Below, one piece after another: positions 35,112 through 46,605 of a stretch of 64,000 nt of DNA. Position 1 is the stretch's first letter, and each line of letters begins with the position of its first letter. The DNA comes from Liquidambar formosana (Eukaryota; Streptophyta; Magnoliopsida; Saxifragales; Altingiaceae), in assembly GCA_039720395.1 (NCBI GenBank), contig CM077834.1, positions 2,562,607 through 2,626,606 on the forward strand. The letters run 5' to 3'. A program made the position numbers and the translations under genes. The notes under the pieces are model-generated. The model did no database searches. It was not told where the DNA came from and saw only the letters and a list, made by a program, of their open reading frames with translations.

Positions 35112-36020
35112 CATTTTCTACTATTTTACACGAGCACTCCTTACACACTCAAACTTTTGACTCTTATATGTGCCCCTGCTCTCGCCATTCCTGCCCCTGA
35201 CTCAGCCCTTGTTCTCGCTTTGTGTTTCCATGGTGTGGAAATTTGAGGCTCTGACATTGGCAGGAGAGCAAAATGACATTAAGGAAACGTGAGATATGTA
35301 TAGGAAGCTAAAGAGTTGCAGCAACATTTGGGTAATATTTACTATAAATAAGCATGCAGGAAGTGTGGTGTGGAAGAGTGTCCAATGAATGTGGACAATG
35401 AAGTGTTATTTCCATCAAATTTATTGAGTAATTACTTATAATTGTTGAATCTTCAATTAAATGCTATTATTTATGTACTTTACAATTGGTGGGAGCAGGG
35501 GCTGGTTCTTCTTCCCCCTTTTTTTTCCTGGTTATTTGTTTTTTGGCTGGCTCTTTTGGGAGCCCTTGTCTTTTAACCCTCTTGTATGTCTTATGTACAA
35601 GGGTTAAGCCCTCCCTTTTCTATTTATATATATACTTCATCACTCGATAAATAAATAAATAAATAAACAAACACACCCACATATATATACGTATATGTAT
35701 ATAAATTTTATTTATAATGTTGGACAGAAAGTTACTATTTTTTTTTTGGGGGGGGGGGGTTGGTGTCTGTTTCATTTCCAGGCTGCACACCACCTGAATG
35801 TCTGTTTCATTTCCAGGCTGCACACCACCTGAATATCGAGAGTCTGCTATCTCTGACTGGCGAAGCTACGATGCGCTTGGGCTGGCGAATGGGGCCTTGC
35901 TTTGATAATCCTTTATGGAATTGTTTGTACCCCGTGGAAGAGGATGATCCTTTATGGAAATGGATGTTCACAGTGGAAGAGAAAGAACGTTGGGAGAAGC
36001 AGCAGGAGGCCTTTGAGTGA
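33491..36020 (+). CDS. SKP1: SKP1-like protein (167 aa, two exons)
   Basis: Exons 33491-33790 and 35817-36020, with a 2026-bp phase-0 intron after DDLIL, the position used by SKP1 family genes. Residues 1-65 form the POZ-like fold (MSSQKIKVISSDN…, ITLPQVTGEDLSKVILYLEK). The dimerisation and F-box-contact region follows (DLKAWDVNFIKANIDTIDDL). Exon 2 has AAHHLNIESLLSLTGEAT and ends QQEAFE. SKP1 bridges cullin-1 and F-box proteins in SCF ubiquitin ligases. The C-terminal part is unusual: the common GKTPEEIR motif is replaced by RLGWRMGPCFDNPLWNC, so F-box binding may be altered or it may be a decaying paralogue. No frame damage is seen. The intron carries a LINE tail, a (TA)n run and a doubled acceptor. 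Confidence 0.82.
35764..35833 (+). repeat. Tandem 35-bp duplication of the SKP1 intron acceptor
   Basis: TGTCTGTTTCATTTCCAG plus GCTGCACACCACCTGAA occurs at 35764-35798 and 35799-35833. Only the second acceptor (exon start 35817) joins exon 1 in frame; the first (35782) would shift the frame, because 35 is not a multiple of three. Confidence 0.9.
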
Positions 36021-36772
36021 AAGATTTGTGATTATTTGTTCGGCAACAATGTGGACATGTATCACTGTGTAGTGTTTACAATTGCCTCCTACGTATGTAT
36101 GAAAACCTAGAATACTTGATCCATCCAGATTGGTGCCAAATTAACCAATTTTCTGATTCTATGAATCCACCCCATTGTGATTTTGTATTCTAGAGAATTC
36201 TATGACAAAAATCCACCATTATGACCGATCTCATTTCAGATCTGTGATGACGTTGCTCATTATGATAATTTAAAATAGACTACTTTCAAAAGCTATGCAA
36301 AACAAAACAGACCCATTACAGATCGTATGAAATATAAAGGTGTTAAGACATGGCTGCGTGACTGGTTCAGTAATGACTTTTAAGAGCTCAAGCCCTCAAG
36401 AGTCAAGAGCTTGAGATAGTCACTTGCCTCCATGACTCAAATGACATCATTCCCTCACTTTAATGCGAGGGAGAACCCAAAGGGTGCTGGCCCGATTTCT
36501 TGACTGGTCAGGGTTTGTAACTATTTTTCAAAATGGCTTTCATTTGAAAAGGACTTTGTTTGGCTGCCTAAACTAAGGGTGCTGATCCTGCACAGGTTGG
36601 TTTTTGGTTTTCAGCATTAAAGCCTACACTCCCTTTGAGAGTGGCATATGTCCAATGAATTGCACCTCTGCTTTTTGGCTTGTGACTTTGACAGGAAGTT
36701 TCCATTAATCACTGACTAGCATCCTCTGAAATATCGGCAAGCTAAATTACAGTGCCACTGATCCTCTTCTAG

Positions 36773-37200
36773 GACATTTTCAGCATTGGGATCGAGTGAG
36801 ATACCATCAACGATGGTAGAGTATAACAATGTCGGAAACTCTGAAAAGAAAACCCTAAGGCCATGTTTGTTTAGCTGGAATGGAATGGATGGGAATGGAA
36901 TGTGATTCCATACTTGAAGTAGTCTGAAATGAAAATAGATTTAAAATGACTGTTTAAACACATTATTTGATTCCATTCCCATTTAAATTACCTCATCCAA
37001 ACATATTATTTGGAATGAATTGGAATGAGATTCCATTTCATCCATTCCATTCCAGCTAAACAAACATGGCCTAAGAGTTATGAGAAAGGCACATAGCAGA
37101 GGCAAGAAAAATCTTGATTCCCATTCTTTATCGATAAAATAGTGATGAAGAAATTAATTCCCATTCTTTATCGATAAAATAGTGATGAAGAAGTTAAATC
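36773..37200 (+). pseudogene. P450 exon-2 remnant A' (duplicate of the 6955 remnant)
   Basis: Begins after an AG acceptor with the same decayed I-helix sequence as 6955-7041, is split by a different MITE (36859-37071), and then jumps by deletion to the C-terminal LIPILYR region. That region is doubled as a 40-bp tandem repeat (about 37116-37192). It is not functional. Confidence 0.85.
36859..37071. mobile_element. Tourist-like (PIF/Harbinger) MITE, 213 bp
   Basis: Inverted ends GGCCATGTTTGTTTAGCTGG match perfectly, continuing for more than 30 bp. The TAA duplication lies at 36856-36858 and 37072-37074. The target is the very TAA used by the unrelated MITE at 7042-7261 in the paralogous remnant. 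Confidence 0.9.
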
Positions 37201-37598
37201 ATGAGGACTTTTGCTTGAGTTTATGAGTGTTTGATTCACATAGGAAATTGTGTCCAAATCCACCTTATTGATCATCCAGACACATGCACGTGCACACACA
37301 GACTCCCCTCCCAGCCCGTGCCCACCCCATCCCGACACCTGAGGGAGAGATTATGACAACCTTCTAACCAGAACACAATTTGAGACCAAAACCAGAAGAC
37401 ACTTTGAGACAGAAACCAGAACACATGCTTACAAGTATTTGAACCAGAAGAGAGAGGGAATAAGAGATTGTGAAAACCTCCCAACCTAGAGTGAGACACA
37501 GACCAGAACACAAGTTTACAATTAATTGAGCTAGATGGTGCAAATATACTACTTATGTATAGTAACGGGCAAAACTAGAGTAATGTGCTGGTGTCATG

Positions 37599-37632
<34 letters not shown>

Positions 37633-38305
37633 TGTTTTTTTTTTTGGGGCAAGTGCTGGTGTTATGAGGTTTTAAGTAATAGACTGGGAAAAGATACTTG
37701 ATAACCAAACTGCTAAGTCACAGTAAAAGTGAATTTGATAAATAATGTAATTTAGGCATTGACTATCCTTTTACCATTGCTACTAATTTGGTGTTATGAG
37801 GTTAAATGAAGCGTAAGGTCATCAACATGTCATTTCAGCTACTGCATTATATGGGGCCAAGAATCCAAACTACTATTGAATTTCAATTGTTTTGCAAAAG
37901 GCTTTTTAGAGCAATGCTCTATGGCTAGGCATGCTGTAGTGATGAATGAACAGAGAGGTTGATCATAAGTAGCCCACTATACTAGCATCACAGAAAAGCA
38001 ATGATGGTTGCCCAGACATTTAGATACGTGAGTGAAATATTGGTCCCATGCTTTTTTATGGAAACGTGTCCACGTGTCCAGTTTCTGTTATTGCATTTAA
38101 AATGACGGACTTTCATGTAAGCATTTTCCTTCTAATTACAGTTCTCTTAGGATTTGCATATACATTGAAAACTTGGAAAAATGAAGGATTAGGTCATGAA
38201 GAAGTCACTGAGTTTAAAGTATGGAGCATTTCACATGGCAAACTCAGAAAACCAATTATTGAATTTCTTTTGTTATGCAAAATACTACATCAAGAGCCGT
38301 GTTAT
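37201..38305. other. Gene-free: upstream DNA of P450-7, first part
   Basis: Colinear with 7786-8800. Contains a T run at about 37602-37630. The few short frames have no family resemblance. Confidence 0.6.
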
Positions 38306-38837
38306 TGGACCTACAAATGGATTGGATTTTGATTCGAATCTGATTAATTTATTTGGATTTAGTAAAAGGTTTGTAATCCAATTACTTAACAAATCGGATA
38401 TGGGATTTGACTTGATCCGATCTGTTAAGAACCCAATCCGATATATATATATATTATTTATTTATATAGTGTTCATTATATTTATATATAACTTGATGTA
38501 TATAGTACAGAGTATTTGAAAATTCCTAATATTTTCAATTTTCATGTGATGCATGTGTCATAAACAACCATCCAAATATAAAAAATTTCATAAAAGTCTT
38601 ATAATTTTATAAGTATTCATTTAACATGTTCATTATTTCATAATGTGCTTAATAAAAATTGATTTTATTTTTATTAGTGAATTGGATCAAATAAACAGAT
38701 TGGATATTCGTTAACTAATAAATCGGATTTAAATTGATATACCAATGATCGTCAAATTAATGAATTGTATCAGATAAGATATTTTACTTAACAGATTGGA
38801 TTAGGATATAGCCCAATTCGATCCGTTTGCAGGTCTA
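38306..38837. mobile_element. hAT-type MITE, 532 bp
   Basis: Flanks CGTGTTAT (38298-38305) and CGTGTTAC (38838-38845) differ at one base. Ends TGGACCTACAAATGGATTGG and, reversed, TAGACCTGCAAACGGATCG form imperfect inverted repeats. The left part of a related copy is seen at 30753-30800. Confidence 0.75.
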
Positions 38838-39494
38838 CGTGTTACCATGTCAATTGGCAAGGGCCCATATTTAAGCCCTTTATGATACTTTGTGCTAATT
38901 CATCACAAAGGCAGGTCAATTCGTAAAATTAACCACATAATTTTTTTTTTCCTTAAATCTAAAAAATTCAGGCTGTCTGAAGTTGGACATAAGTTTAAGT
39001 CATTTTACTTTCGGCCAAATGAGAGGGGGAGAAAATTAAAATAGAAAAAAATTGGGGGAATTTTAGATTGGTCGGCTACTGGAAAATAATTGTAGTTCAA
39101 TACAAATGATTATTAACTTCCTAGTAAGTGACTGCTTACTTAACTAAGAATGACTACTAATTGTAATTATCTTTCGGTAGCCCAACAAATCTAAAATTGT
39201 CCCTAGAAAATTTTGAAAAAAAAAAAAAAAAAGAAAAGAAAACAGAAGTTCTTCCAAGACATGACCCATGAATAATATGTTATTGACAGTATTTACCACC
39301 TATTTTAACTGCTTAGCATAACCCAAAAGTTCCATTTTGAGTGATACGAAGCTTAATTATTGGCCAAAAGGTCAAATAATCTTGTCATGATACGAAGCTT
39401 AATTATTGGCCAATTCAGAACAACACGAATACTTATTGGTTGGTATGAAAGTCAGAAATGGCAACTAGAAGGAACTATAAAGGTAACACACTGG

Positions 39495-39502
39495 TATAAA
39501 AG
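39495..39502 (+). promoter_or_regulatory. TATA box of P450-7
   Basis: TATAAAAG lies 65 bases upstream of the ATG at 39560. The leader then shares TAATTAAGCAA and GCATTCTCTTCA with P450-2. Confidence 0.6.
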
Positions 39503-39559
39503 AAGATTCTGCTATTAATTAAGCAAATAGCATTCTCTTCAGCACTTCTCTATCCTCTC

Positions 39560-41546
39560 ATGGAGCTTCAATTTCCATCATTCCCTGTCCTCTTTACCAT
39601 TCTCCTCTTTTTGTTCATGGTGGCAAAAAGAGTAAAGAAATTCAAAGCCAAAAACTCATCTCCAAAGCTGCCCCCTGGGCCATGGAAGCTACCTCTTATA
39701 GGAAATATGCACCAGCTTTTTGGTTCACTACTCCATCACTCCCTAAGAGACTTGGCCTTGAAACATGGTCCCCTCATGCACCTACAACTTGGCGAAGTTT
39801 CCACCATCGTTGTTTCTTCACCAGAAATTGCCAAAGAGGTTATGAAAACCCATGACACAATCTTTGCTCAAAGGCCTTATCTTCTTGCTCCGAGGATCGT
39901 GTCTTATGATTGTACCAATATTGGTTTTTCTCCATATGGAGATTACTGGAGACAACTTCGAAAGATTTGCATAACGGAGCTTTTAAATGCAAAGCGTGTC
40001 CAATCGTTCAGCTCGATTAGGCAAGAAGAGATCTCGAATCTAATTAGCACAATCTCTTCACATGCAAGAGTGGCTATCAATCTTACTGAGGAAATTTTCC
40101 GGTTGACATATGGCATAACAGCAAGGGCAGCTTTTGGTAAAAAATGCAAAGACCAAGAAGCATTCATATCAGTGGTCACAGAAATTATAGAGCTGTATGG
40201 AGGTTTCTTTATTGCTGATATGTACCCTTCGGTTAAATTGCTTCCTCTGATTAGTGGAATGAAACATAGACTTGAAAGGGTTCACCAAGAAGTTGATAGG
40301 ATACTCGAAAACATCGCCAACGAGCACAGAGAGAATGAGACAACAACTAAAACTGGCCATGGAGAAGCAGAGGAAGATTTAGTTGATGTTCTTTTGAAGC
40401 TTCAACAGCATGGTGATCTTGAAGTTCCACTTACTGGAAACAACATCAAAGCAGTCATATTGGTTAGTATGTTTGATTCTGATTTAACATGCACAGTAAG
40501 CCCCACTAACCACCATAATAAATTTATGCATAAATGCTTGCCAAAATTTAATAGTTTTTGAAGAACAAACCAAGCTCCATGGTTTATAAAACTAAGGAAT
40601 GGTTTGGTGGGAATTTGGAAAGTATTTCTCTGACACTCTGAGAACAAAAATTGCTAATTAATATTGGCAAGAAAAGCAATGAAGGCACATAAATATCTAA
40701 CTAATTCTATGTGGACTCAAAACAAGGACCTCCCCGTTCAAGAGGGGAAGAGATGCCATTAGGCCAATAGGCCATGGGCTTGTATAAAAAGTTTTAGAAG
40801 GCTTACATAATTGTTTAATAGTCCAATAGCGCATTTATATACAACATGAAAATACAATTATTTCAGTTTGATGCTGACTAAATTTCTTTTTGGTAAACTA
40901 TTGTTCATTGATCCTCTTTCAGGACATTTTCAGTGCTGGGAGTGAGACATCATCAACAACCATAGAGTGGGCAATGTCGGAAATGATGAAAAACCCAAGA
41001 GTAATGAAAAAGGCACAAGCAGAAGTAAGACAAGTTTTTTATGGAAAAGGAAATGTTGATGACACAGGCATTCATGAATTAAAATTCCTAAAGTCAGTTA
41101 TCAAGGAAACTCTGAGATTACACCCTGCTGCTCCTTTGTTATTACCAAGAGTATGTGGAGAGAGATGTGAGATTGATGGATATGAAATCCCTGTGAACAC
41201 CAGAGTCGTTGTTAATGCATGGGCGATAGGTCGAGATCCTAAATATTGGACTGAAGCTGAGAGATTTTACCCAGAGAGATTTCTTGATAGTTCAATTGAT
41301 TACAAGGGAACAGATTTCCAATATATCCCATTTGGTTCTGGCAGAAGGATATGTCCAGGCATACCATTTGCTCTAGCTAGTATTGAGATGCCACTTGCAC
41401 AATTGCTGTACCATTTTGATTGGGAATTCCCTGGTGGAATGAAGCAAGAAGATCTAGATATGGCTGAGACCTTCGGCTTGACTGTGAGAAGGAAGAGAGA
41501 TCTGTACTTAATTCCCATTCCTTATCATCCTTTACCTGTTGGATGA
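39560..41546 (+). CDS. P450-7: intact CYP71D/CYP71BE-like cytochrome P450 (508 aa)
   Basis: Exons 39560-40462 and 40923-41546, with a 460-bp phase-0 intron, the longest in the array. It shows the membrane anchor, [14 protein letters not shown] hinge, [23 protein letters not shown] and [10 protein letters not shown] with Cys445. The last residues are LPVG rather than the LPVE/LPAE common in sister copies. It differs from P450-2 and P450-4 in substrate-recognition stretches (for example [20 protein letters not shown]), so a different substrate is possible. It sits in the SKP1-P450 duplication block and corresponds to the dead P450-1 in the other block. Confidence 0.93.
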
Positions 41547-42793
41547 TACCACAAGGAAGAAAGTTTTAGATGTTTACTTATTTTGGTGAATGCTATAATA
41601 GTTGCTGTAATACTTTGTTAGGAACAATTTCGACGTGGGCTATTAGCTGATGTTAAGCATGTTTGAATTCCTGCAAATATATTATTATGAAGCAAGAAAA
41701 TGCATGTATTAGATCCTTTGTCTGATTAATATTGAACACCAAATGAAGTTTTTCTTGACTCTGCATGATGATGCTTCAAGTGCATTCTGGCATGTATACT
41801 TTATTAGTATAGTAAAAGTACATGGCAGCTAACAGAAATTAGAGTTGAGTGAGGAGTCATGTGAATTAGTCTGCATTATCCTCCAGTGCGTCCTTGATTT
41901 GTACAGCATTTTTCTGCAGAACTGCTTCCAAATCAGTGACGATATGCACACATGCCTCACATAAACTCTCCTGCCTGCCTCAGAGAGAGAGAGAGAGAGA
42001 GAGAGTATGACAATCTTTCAACCTGAGGTGAGATACAAACAAGAACATATGCTTGCAGTGATGAATGATCTGAGCGAGAAAGTCCATATATGGTAAAGGA
42101 CAAAATTATTATGTCATTTGTCATGGTGTTATAAGGTTGGGTAAAGGACTGGGAAAAGATACTTGATTTTAGCCAAAAAGCTAGGAAAGTTTAAAGTAAA
42201 AGCTAAGCTTTTTTACTTTTCAATTATCCCAATTGTCCAAGCCTTCCCATTGTCATGATCAATAATACAGTAATTTTAAACTTTGTTAAATGAAGCATGA
42301 GGTCATGAACAGGACATTTCATTTAGAGCCAGTTTGGTCCTCCAAATGAGAATAAAAATCACAATTATAGTGCATTTTTTTGTCGTATATTGAAACCACA
42401 AATCCATCTGCCGTATCCACCATATAAAACTATTGGCAGCATCTACCGGCTACGATGATCTAAGAGTTCTACTTCAAGTCGGATTTCTCCTCACATGCAG
42501 CCATCTCTTTCACTCACAAAAAGTCAGAAAATCATTGTCATGATACCAAGCATTTCATCAAAATGGGCCACCAGACAAGACAATGTAGCATTTTCAAAAC
42601 CTTTCGGAGACTGTCCATATGTGGTTGGAGTAATTATGGAAAATCATATGAAAATCAACAGATAATATTTGAGGTAATGAAAGTCACAAATGACAGATAG
42701 AATGATTTGTCTACAACAGCTTGAAACTGATACAAAAGGTATTTCATTTCTGCTACTAAGCAGATAATATTCTCTCTACTCTTCTCTGGCCTC
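41547..42793. other. Gene-free: spacer and upstream region of P450-8
   Basis: A third copy of the upstream block (compare 42100-42310 with 37640-37830), with (GA)n at 41982-42005. No clear TATA box is seen at the position used by P450-7, where the sequence is GATACAAAAGG (42730). Confidence 0.55.
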
Positions 42794-42896
42794 ATGGAGC
42801 TTCAATTTCCCTCATTCCCACTCCTTTTTATCTTCCTCCTATTTTTGTTCACTGTAGTGAAAAAGCTAAAGCGATCCAAGGCCAGAAACTCGGATC

Positions 42897-43893
42897 CAAG
42901 GCCGGTTTTGGGGCAAGGCGGGCAAGGCGGCCGCCTGGGGCCCCACATTTTGGCTCAAAAATGAGGGCCCCATTTTAGGACTAACCCTTGTAGTAGGTTT
43001 AATTTTTTATTTTTTATTCTAAAGAGAATGGTTATTGCAACCCCTTAATTTTATTTACACATCCCACTAATTTTTATTTATTAATATTTTAACAAAAATA
43101 TAAAAGGTTTTTATGAAAATTTGTTACGTAATCCACTAGAAAACATAATTTTGAACAACTTTGTAGGAGAAAGTTTTTTCAAAATTTATCGTTTAAGTGG
43201 ATTTTTTGATCATTTACCGTCTTTGTTAATTTTAGGCCAAAAAGTTAACTTAAACGAAAATTTTTGTAAAAACTTTCTTCTGCAAAGTTGTTCAAAATGA
43301 TGTTTTCTAGTGGATAGCATACTTAATTTTCTTAAAACCTTTTATATTTTTCTAAAATATTAAGAAATTAAAATCAGTGAGATGTGCAAACAAACTTTAT
43401 GTTTATACTGGGAAAAAAAAAATCGAGTATGGAGGGTCTCATTTTAAAAAGGGGGCCTCTATTGGCACCCCAAGACTTGTTTTTCATCCCCCAATTACTT
43501 TACATTTTAAGGTTTTATGAAAAATATAAAAGGTTTTCATAAAAACTGATCACATAATCTACTAGAAAACATCATTTTGAACAATTTTGTAGGAGAAAGT
43601 TTTTTAAAAATTTATCTTTTAAATGGACTTTATAACCATTTATATAACAACTACTGTAAATGGCCAAAAATTTTACTTAACTAATAGATTTTGGAAAAAC
43701 TTTATTTTACAAAATTGTTCAAAATGATGTTTTTCAATGGATAGCACATCCGATTTTTATAAAAATCTTTTATAATTTTTATAAAACCTTAAAGTGTAAA
43801 ATAAGTGGGGATGAAAAACAAGTCTTCGGGTGCCAATAGAGGCCCCCTTTCAAGAATTCGCCTAGGGCCCCAAAAATCTCAGAACCGGCCCTG
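42897..43893. mobile_element. Non-autonomous hAT element, 997 bp, with nested foldbacks
   Basis: 8-bp duplication CTCGGATC at 42889-42896 and 43894-43901. Ends CAAGGCCGGTTTTG and, reversed, CAGGGCCGGTTCTG. It holds two related foldback units (about 43054-43392 and 43451-43847) and a short stretch near 43026-43044 resembling the end of the Mutator-like element at 49086. No transposase is encoded. A fragment of the same family is at 25250-25447. Confidence 0.9.
43451..43847. repeat. Foldback unit nested in the hAT element
   Basis: GGGGGCCTCTATTGGCACCC at 43451 is answered by its near-perfect reverse complement ending at 43847, and similarity runs deep into both arms. Confidence 0.8.
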
Positions 43894-46167
43894 CTCGGAT
43901 CCAAAGCTCCCCCCAGGGCCATGGAAGCTACCTCTCATAGGAAACATTCACCAGCTCGGTGGCCCACTACCCCATCACTCCCTAAGAAAGTTGGCCATGA
44001 AACATGGACCCCTCATGCACCTACAACTCGGCGAAGTTTCCGCCATCGTAGTTTCTTCTCCAGAAATTGCGAAAGAGGTTATGAGAACGCATGACATCAT
44101 CTTTGCTCAAAGGCCTTATCTTCTTACTTCCAGGATCATGTCTTATATATGATTCCACAAACATTGCATTCGCTCCATATGGCGATTATTGGAGACAACT
44201 GCGAAAGATTTGCATAATAGAACTTCTAAGTGCAAAGCGTGTCCAATCATTTCGATCAATTAGGGAAGAGGAGGTCTCGAATCTTATCAGAACAGTCTCA
44301 TCGAATGCAAAAGCACCTGTCAATCTTAGCAAACAAATTTTCTCGTTGACGTATGGCATAACTGCGAGGGCAGCGTTTGGTAAAAAATGCAAAGACCAAG
44401 AAGCATTCATATCCATTATCAAGGAAGCTATAGGGCTGGCTGGAGGTTTCTCTGTTGCAGATATGTACCCTTCAGTTAAATTGCTTGGTCTTATTAGCGG
44501 AATTAGGCCTAAACTTGAGAAGCTGCACCAAGAAACTGATAGGATACTTGAAAACATCATTAACGAGCACAAAGAGGGTGCATCAGAAACAGAAACTGGC
44601 AAGGGAAAAGTGGAAGAAGATCTAGTTGATGTTCTTTTAAAGATTCAAGAGCATGGTGACCTTGAAGTTCCCCTCACCGATGACAACATCAAAGCAGTCA
44701 TCTTGGTACGTTAGTATTTGATTTAATAAGCACAGTGTCTGATTATAATTAATGTATGAGTAATATACAACATCTAATAATTCTAATTTCAACAAAAGTG
44801 CATCAACTTTTGGCCTCGCAAGAAAATCACTTCAAAATTTCTAACCATACTCTACCAATTATCATCTATCATTAGATTTATAATAATAATAGGATTTTCT
44901 TTTCATATTATTTGAGATTTTGATCCTAGTGGGTGGCATACACTTTCAGGACATTTTCAGTGCTGGAAGTGACACATCATCAACAACTGTAGAGTGGGCA
45001 ATATCAGAAATGCTGAAAGACCCAAGGGTGATGAAAAAGGCACAAGCTGAGGTAAGGCAGGTTTTTGAGGAAAAAGGACGTGTGGATGAAACGGGCCTTC
45101 ACGAATTGAAGTACTTAAAATCAGTAATCAAAGAAACGCTGAGGCTTCATCCAGCTGTTCCTCTGTTACTTCCAAGGGAAAATAGGGAGAGATGTGAGAT
45201 TAATGGTTATGAGATACCAGTTAAGACCAAAGTCATTGTTAACGCATGGGCCATCAACCGACATCCTGAATATTGGACTGAAGCTGAGAGATTTTACCCA
45301 GAAAGATTCATTGATAGTCCAATAGATTACAGGGGAACAGATTTTGAATATATCCCATTTGGTGCCGGAAGGAGGATTTGTCCAGGCATATCGTTTGCTC
45401 TACCTAATATTGAGCTGCCACTTGCACAATTGCTGTACCATTTCGATTGGAAACTCCCTGATGGCACGAAGGAAGAAGATCTAGACATGACTGAGGCCTT
45501 CGGTATGACGGTTAGGAGAAAAAAGGATCTGTACTTAATTCCCATTCCTCATCATCCTTTGCCTGTTGAATAAGACTAAAAGGAAGAAATTGTAGGATGT
45601 CCACTTTGGCCATGCTGTAGAAGCTAGTCACTGTAATACACTATCTGTAACAATGTCTATGTGAGCTATTAGCTGAAGTTGATTATATTTGCAACTCTTA
45701 TGTACCTCAACAATATTGATAAAGTGAAATAAACCACGAGACCATGGAAAGTTTGTATGAGATCGAGTGCAAAGGATAGGATCCGGTGTGGGGGAGCTAA
45801 GCTGAGATGAAGGGATTTCTGATTTTTAACCTGACTTTCTCTTGTTCCAACAAGGCCAGTATTCTTGTTCTTTCACCAAGGATTGAAAAAAAATGAGATA
45901 ACTCGACAGTTTAAAACACGTGAAATTGACCCAGTCATTAATTGCTGCTCAGGCCCTCGCAAATTTCATCTTCATCTATTTCGAAATGAGCACATCCGAG
46001 TCTGAGAGTCAAGTATCTGAAAAAAAAATTGAAGACTTTTTCAACGGAGAAAAGTCGGGCAAATTTGAGTGTAGTATACTTCGAGTAAGACATTTGAGAA
46101 AATTGATGGGAAGGGCACTAAAAACCATGCCAATGACCCACATATGCGAGAAAAACTTCAATGTAAC

Positions 46168-46302
46168 TGTGGCGTGGGCCACGTGGTGCAACCAGTCGAT
46201 TACAGGCTCACAGCCAAGAAAAAATAGAATTAGTCAGTATACTTTTTGGTTCCACAATTCAACTTTACTTGATTGTGATTGATTGGTTGCACCACGTGGC
46301 AT
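46168..46302. repeat. Inverted repeat with G-box-containing ends
   Basis: GCCACGTGGTGCAACCA at the left and its exact reverse complement near 46284-46300 enclose about 100 bp. CACGTG lies in both arms. This is probably a small MITE; target duplications were not confirmed. Confidence 0.7.
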
Positions 46303-46439
46303 GGAGGTGGCATGGGCCATGCCACGATTCCATGGAAGTTCTTCTCCACATATGCGCACAAAAGAGGAAACTGCTATAACGCCTGCAATCAATGCTGCCA
46401 TTAAAGTATAAGATAGATAATCATATCTTTTTTTCCTTT

Positions 46440-46605
46440 TTCCTTTTTCCTTTTTTTTTTTTTCTTTTTTTTTATTCTTGGGTAACAACCATACTCTGCT
46501 GAACCATTTTGTTTTTTAGAGAGAGGGGTGGAAATTCAAACCCCCATCCTTCCCCTTATAAATGGGGGAGACATACTACCATGGCTACAAGGCCAATGGT
46601 ACACT
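46440..46605 (-). mobile_element. SINE-like element, antisense
   Basis: The plus strand opens with pyrimidine/poly-T (the reversed tail), then ATTCAAACCCCC (a B-box-like stretch) and ACCATGGCTACAAGGCC. Similar wording recurs near 29470-29545. Boundaries are not certain. Confidence 0.45.

Larger units (their letters stand above)
42794..45573 (+). pseudogene. P450-8: CYP71-like gene split by a hAT element and a 4-base insertion
   Basis: Exon 1 consists of 42794-42896 plus 43902-44705, and exon 2 of 44950-45573 (244-bp intron). The start [12 protein letters not shown] and anchor are intact up to ARNSD, where a 997-bp hAT enters. After it come [15 protein letters not shown] and so on. A 4-base insertion (extra TATA) near 44146 shifts the frame at MSY. 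Everything downstream, including AGSDT, KETLR, PERF and [10 protein letters not shown], is open to the stop. It could have been active until recently. Restored expression by splicing out the element would still meet the 4-base shift. Confidence 0.9.

Noticed and set aside
45920..46282. 120-codon frame as a gene
   Set aside because: No recognisable domain, no promoter or splice context, and its end overlaps an inverted repeat.
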